A stretch of 64,000 nucleotides of DNA, taken from contig CAMCXS010000005.1 in assembly GCA_945883495.1 (NCBI GenBank), positions 82,068 through 146,067 of the forward strand, in the 5' to 3' direction. The notes beneath the pieces are model-generated. The model was not told the DNA's origin. It saw only the letters and a list, made by a program, of their open reading frames with translations, and did no database searches. The stretch is from Akkermansia muciniphila. Lineage in GTDB: Bacteria > Verrucomicrobiota > Verrucomicrobiia > Verrucomicrobiales > DEV007. The first letter of the stretch is position 1, and each line of letters starts with the position of its first letter. The translations under genes were made by a program, and so were the position numbers. This document shows, in pieces, positions 62,738-64,000 of the stretch.

Positions 62738-63673
62738 TCAGGCGACTAGGCCGTTGGCCGATTCTGTGGCAAGCTGCCCGGGATCTTCGCGGGCTGGAAT
62801 CGGTGTCGCTTTGCGGTTGGTGCCGCCATTGACTTCGCCTGCCTTGCTGTCGGCGAGCGTGGCGCGGAGTTGGCGGGCTTTGGCTAGCGTCGCGTCGCGT
62901 TTGACGAGGATTTGGGCCAGTTCGACGGCTTTTTCCGCATCCAGGAGTTCTTCCTTGGCGGCGCGGACTTCGGCGTTGGCTTTTTCTGGTTCCGACAAGG
63001 AACGGCTGGCGGCGAAGTGGATGGTCTTGCGCTTGTCCCGGTAGGTGGCGACGAACTCGGGATGGTGTTTTTCCAGGAGCGGCGCCAAGCGGTCCATGTG
63101 AGCGAGTTGTTCGTCGGCTTTGGCGATGAAGAGGGGGATGGATTCGTTGGCCCGTTTGCGGGCTTGGATGATGGAGCGGGGTCGGCCGATCATTTGGCTG
63201 AAGCGGCCGTGGAGGACGGTGACGTTGTCGATCAGCTCGGCGGTGACGCCGTAATCCGCCAGCGCAGCGGCTTCGGTTTCCGCGGCCTGGTTGACGCGGT
63301 TCAAGAGACCGTCGACCCAATCCGCGGCTTCGACTTCCCGGGCGCCGGTGATGCTGGAACGGGTGAGGTGGGCTTGGCGGGCCAGCTCGTCGTGGCCATT
63401 GACCATGGCCCAGGTGACGAACCCTCCACTGAGATTCGCGGCTTCCTGGGCCAGGAGACTGAGAATGGAGGCTTTGCTGTCGGAGGAAGCGGTTGAATCG
63501 AGCTGGAGGGAGAGACTGAAGCGATCTTGCAAGCCCTCGACGGCCAGCTGCAGGCGTTCCGCGGCCAGGGCAAACCCGGCTAAGTGGGTGACCGAATCGG
63601 AGTTTTCCGGCGCCGTGCAGTGATCGACGACGGCCAGGAACATGAGGAGTTTGTTGGTATCGCGCGTTTTCAT
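62738..63673 (-). CDS. Hypothetical helical protein
   Basis: A 311-residue protein from ATG 63673 (the longer frame to 63721 adds 16 unconserved residues). It is highly alpha-helical: FALAAERLQLAVEGLQDRFS, SILSLLAQEAANLSGGFVTW, KANAEVRAAKEELLDAEKAV, ELAQILVKRDATLAKARQL. The Lys/Glu-rich helices near the C-terminus may form a coiled coil. No signal peptide or catalytic motif; family unknown. Confidence 0.65.
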   Translation of the reverse strand: MKTRDTNKLLMFLAVVDHCTAPENSDSVTHLAGFALAAERLQLAVEGLQDRFSLSLQLDSTASSDSKASILSLLAQEAANLSGGFVTWAMVNGHDELARQAHLTRSSITGAREVEAADWVDGLLNRVNQAAETEAAALADYGVTAELIDNVTVLHGRFSQMIGRPRSIIQARKRANESIPLFIAKADEQLAHMDRLAPLLEKHHPEFVATYRDKRKTIHFAASRSLSEPEKANAEVRAAKEELLDAEKAVELAQILVKRDATLAKARQLRATLADSKAGEVNGGTNRKATPIPAREDPGQLATESANGLVA

Positions 63674-63748
63674 GGGTTGGATTGTGCTTGATAATAAGCT
63701 GTGATTAATGATCTGCAACATTGAAGTTTCTGTTTTTGGGAAGGTTCG

Positions 63749-63855
63749 GAGTGCGGGGACTCGTCACCGCTTTCGCTCCGAGGCTTGCCGAGGAGGGATT
63801 TCTGCCTCAGCAAGCTTCGGGCGGGAAAGCGGAGACGCGTCTCCGCAGTCCAAAC
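63749..63855. repeat. Large imperfect inverted repeat
   Basis: GGAGTGCGGGGACTCGTCAC then CGCTTTC (63749-63775) is complementary, with four changes, to GAAAGCGGAGACGCGTCTCC then GCAGTCC (63825-63852). The loop itself contains CTTGCCGAGGAGG/CCTCAGCAAG, giving a nested stem. Likely a dispersed repeat of the host lineage. Confidence 0.75.
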
Positions 63856-63887
63856 AGCTTCGCGACGAGATTCCACCTCTTCGCAGC

Positions 63888-64000
63888 GCCGTCACACTCC
63901 TTAGCGGTGCCGTCACACTCCTTAGCGGCGCCGTCACACCCCTTAGCGGTGCCGTCACGCTCCTTAGCGGTGCCGTCACCCTCCTTAGCGGCGGCGTCAC
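63888..64000. repeat. 21-bp tandem array running off the window end
   Basis: GCCGTCAC begins at 63888, 63909, 63930, 63951 and 63972, with a GGCGTCAC variant at 63993, an exact 21-nt period. Each unit is GCCGTCACxCxCCTTAGCGGx with changes mainly at three positions. It is in frame on both strands; the minus-strand reading gives TAPLRSV-type heptads. The array continues beyond the window. Confidence 0.9.

Overview
The window looks like a chromosomal segment from a PVC-group bacterium, most probably a Verrucomicrobiota member. It is GC-rich and carries secreted sulfatases, DUF1501 proteins paired with DUF1549/DUF1553/planctomycete-cytochrome proteins, a very large adhesin-type protein with autotransporter-associated beta-strand repeats, and many dispersed palindromes. 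The taxonomic call is inference from gene content; no rRNA or tRNA gene was found.

Layout. 0-8.3 kb (minus strand): polA, then an MsbA-type ABC exporter and a surface-sugar set (SpsF-like cytidylyltransferase, polysaccharide pyruvyl transferase family protein, NeuB-like synthase, truncated methyltransferase), suggesting synthesis and export of a nonulosonic-acid-type glycan. 8.4-11.5 kb: a sulfatase divergent from a DUF1501 protein. 11.5-14.3 kb: repeats and a short run of gene cassettes separated by attC-like sites (79-aa membrane protein, metallo-beta-lactamase-fold hydrolase). 14.3-21.1 kb: CysJ-like flavoprotein, Ski2-like helicase and a membrane-anchored PQQ-propeller protein, separated by repeat-rich spacers. 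21.1-25.6 kb: palindromic repeats, a VapBC-like pair and a helical hypothetical protein.

25.6-35.3 kb is the most unusual part: a second cassette array without an integrase. It holds five unrelated cassette genes (including a HEPN-like protein and two membrane proteins), then toxin-antitoxin modules, decayed DUF4279 gene fragments, attC-derived hairpins and REP-like palindromes. Its AT content, codon use and gene density differ visibly from the flanks. Several antitoxins have outlived their toxins, and one PIN toxin is fused to its antitoxin.

35.4-44.2 kb (minus strand): an operon-like set of two DUF1549/DUF1553 proteins and two DUF1501 proteins plus a four-helix-bundle gene. 44.4-56.1 kb (plus strand): a ~2550-aa secreted repeat protein, a small lipoprotein-like protein, an SDR oxidoreductase, a second sulfatase and an esterase with C-terminal EF-hands. 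56.2-64 kb: a PD-(D/E)XK transposase-family protein, toxin-antitoxin remnants, a Uma2-type protein, a secreted BNR sialidase-like protein divergent from a GntR/LacI-type regulator with a clear operator palindrome, a possible IS110 remnant, a helical hypothetical protein, and a 21-bp tandem array running off the end.

Taken together, the stable backbone encodes sulfated-glycan use and surface-glycan synthesis. The spacers act as landing sites for cassettes, TA modules and repeat elements.
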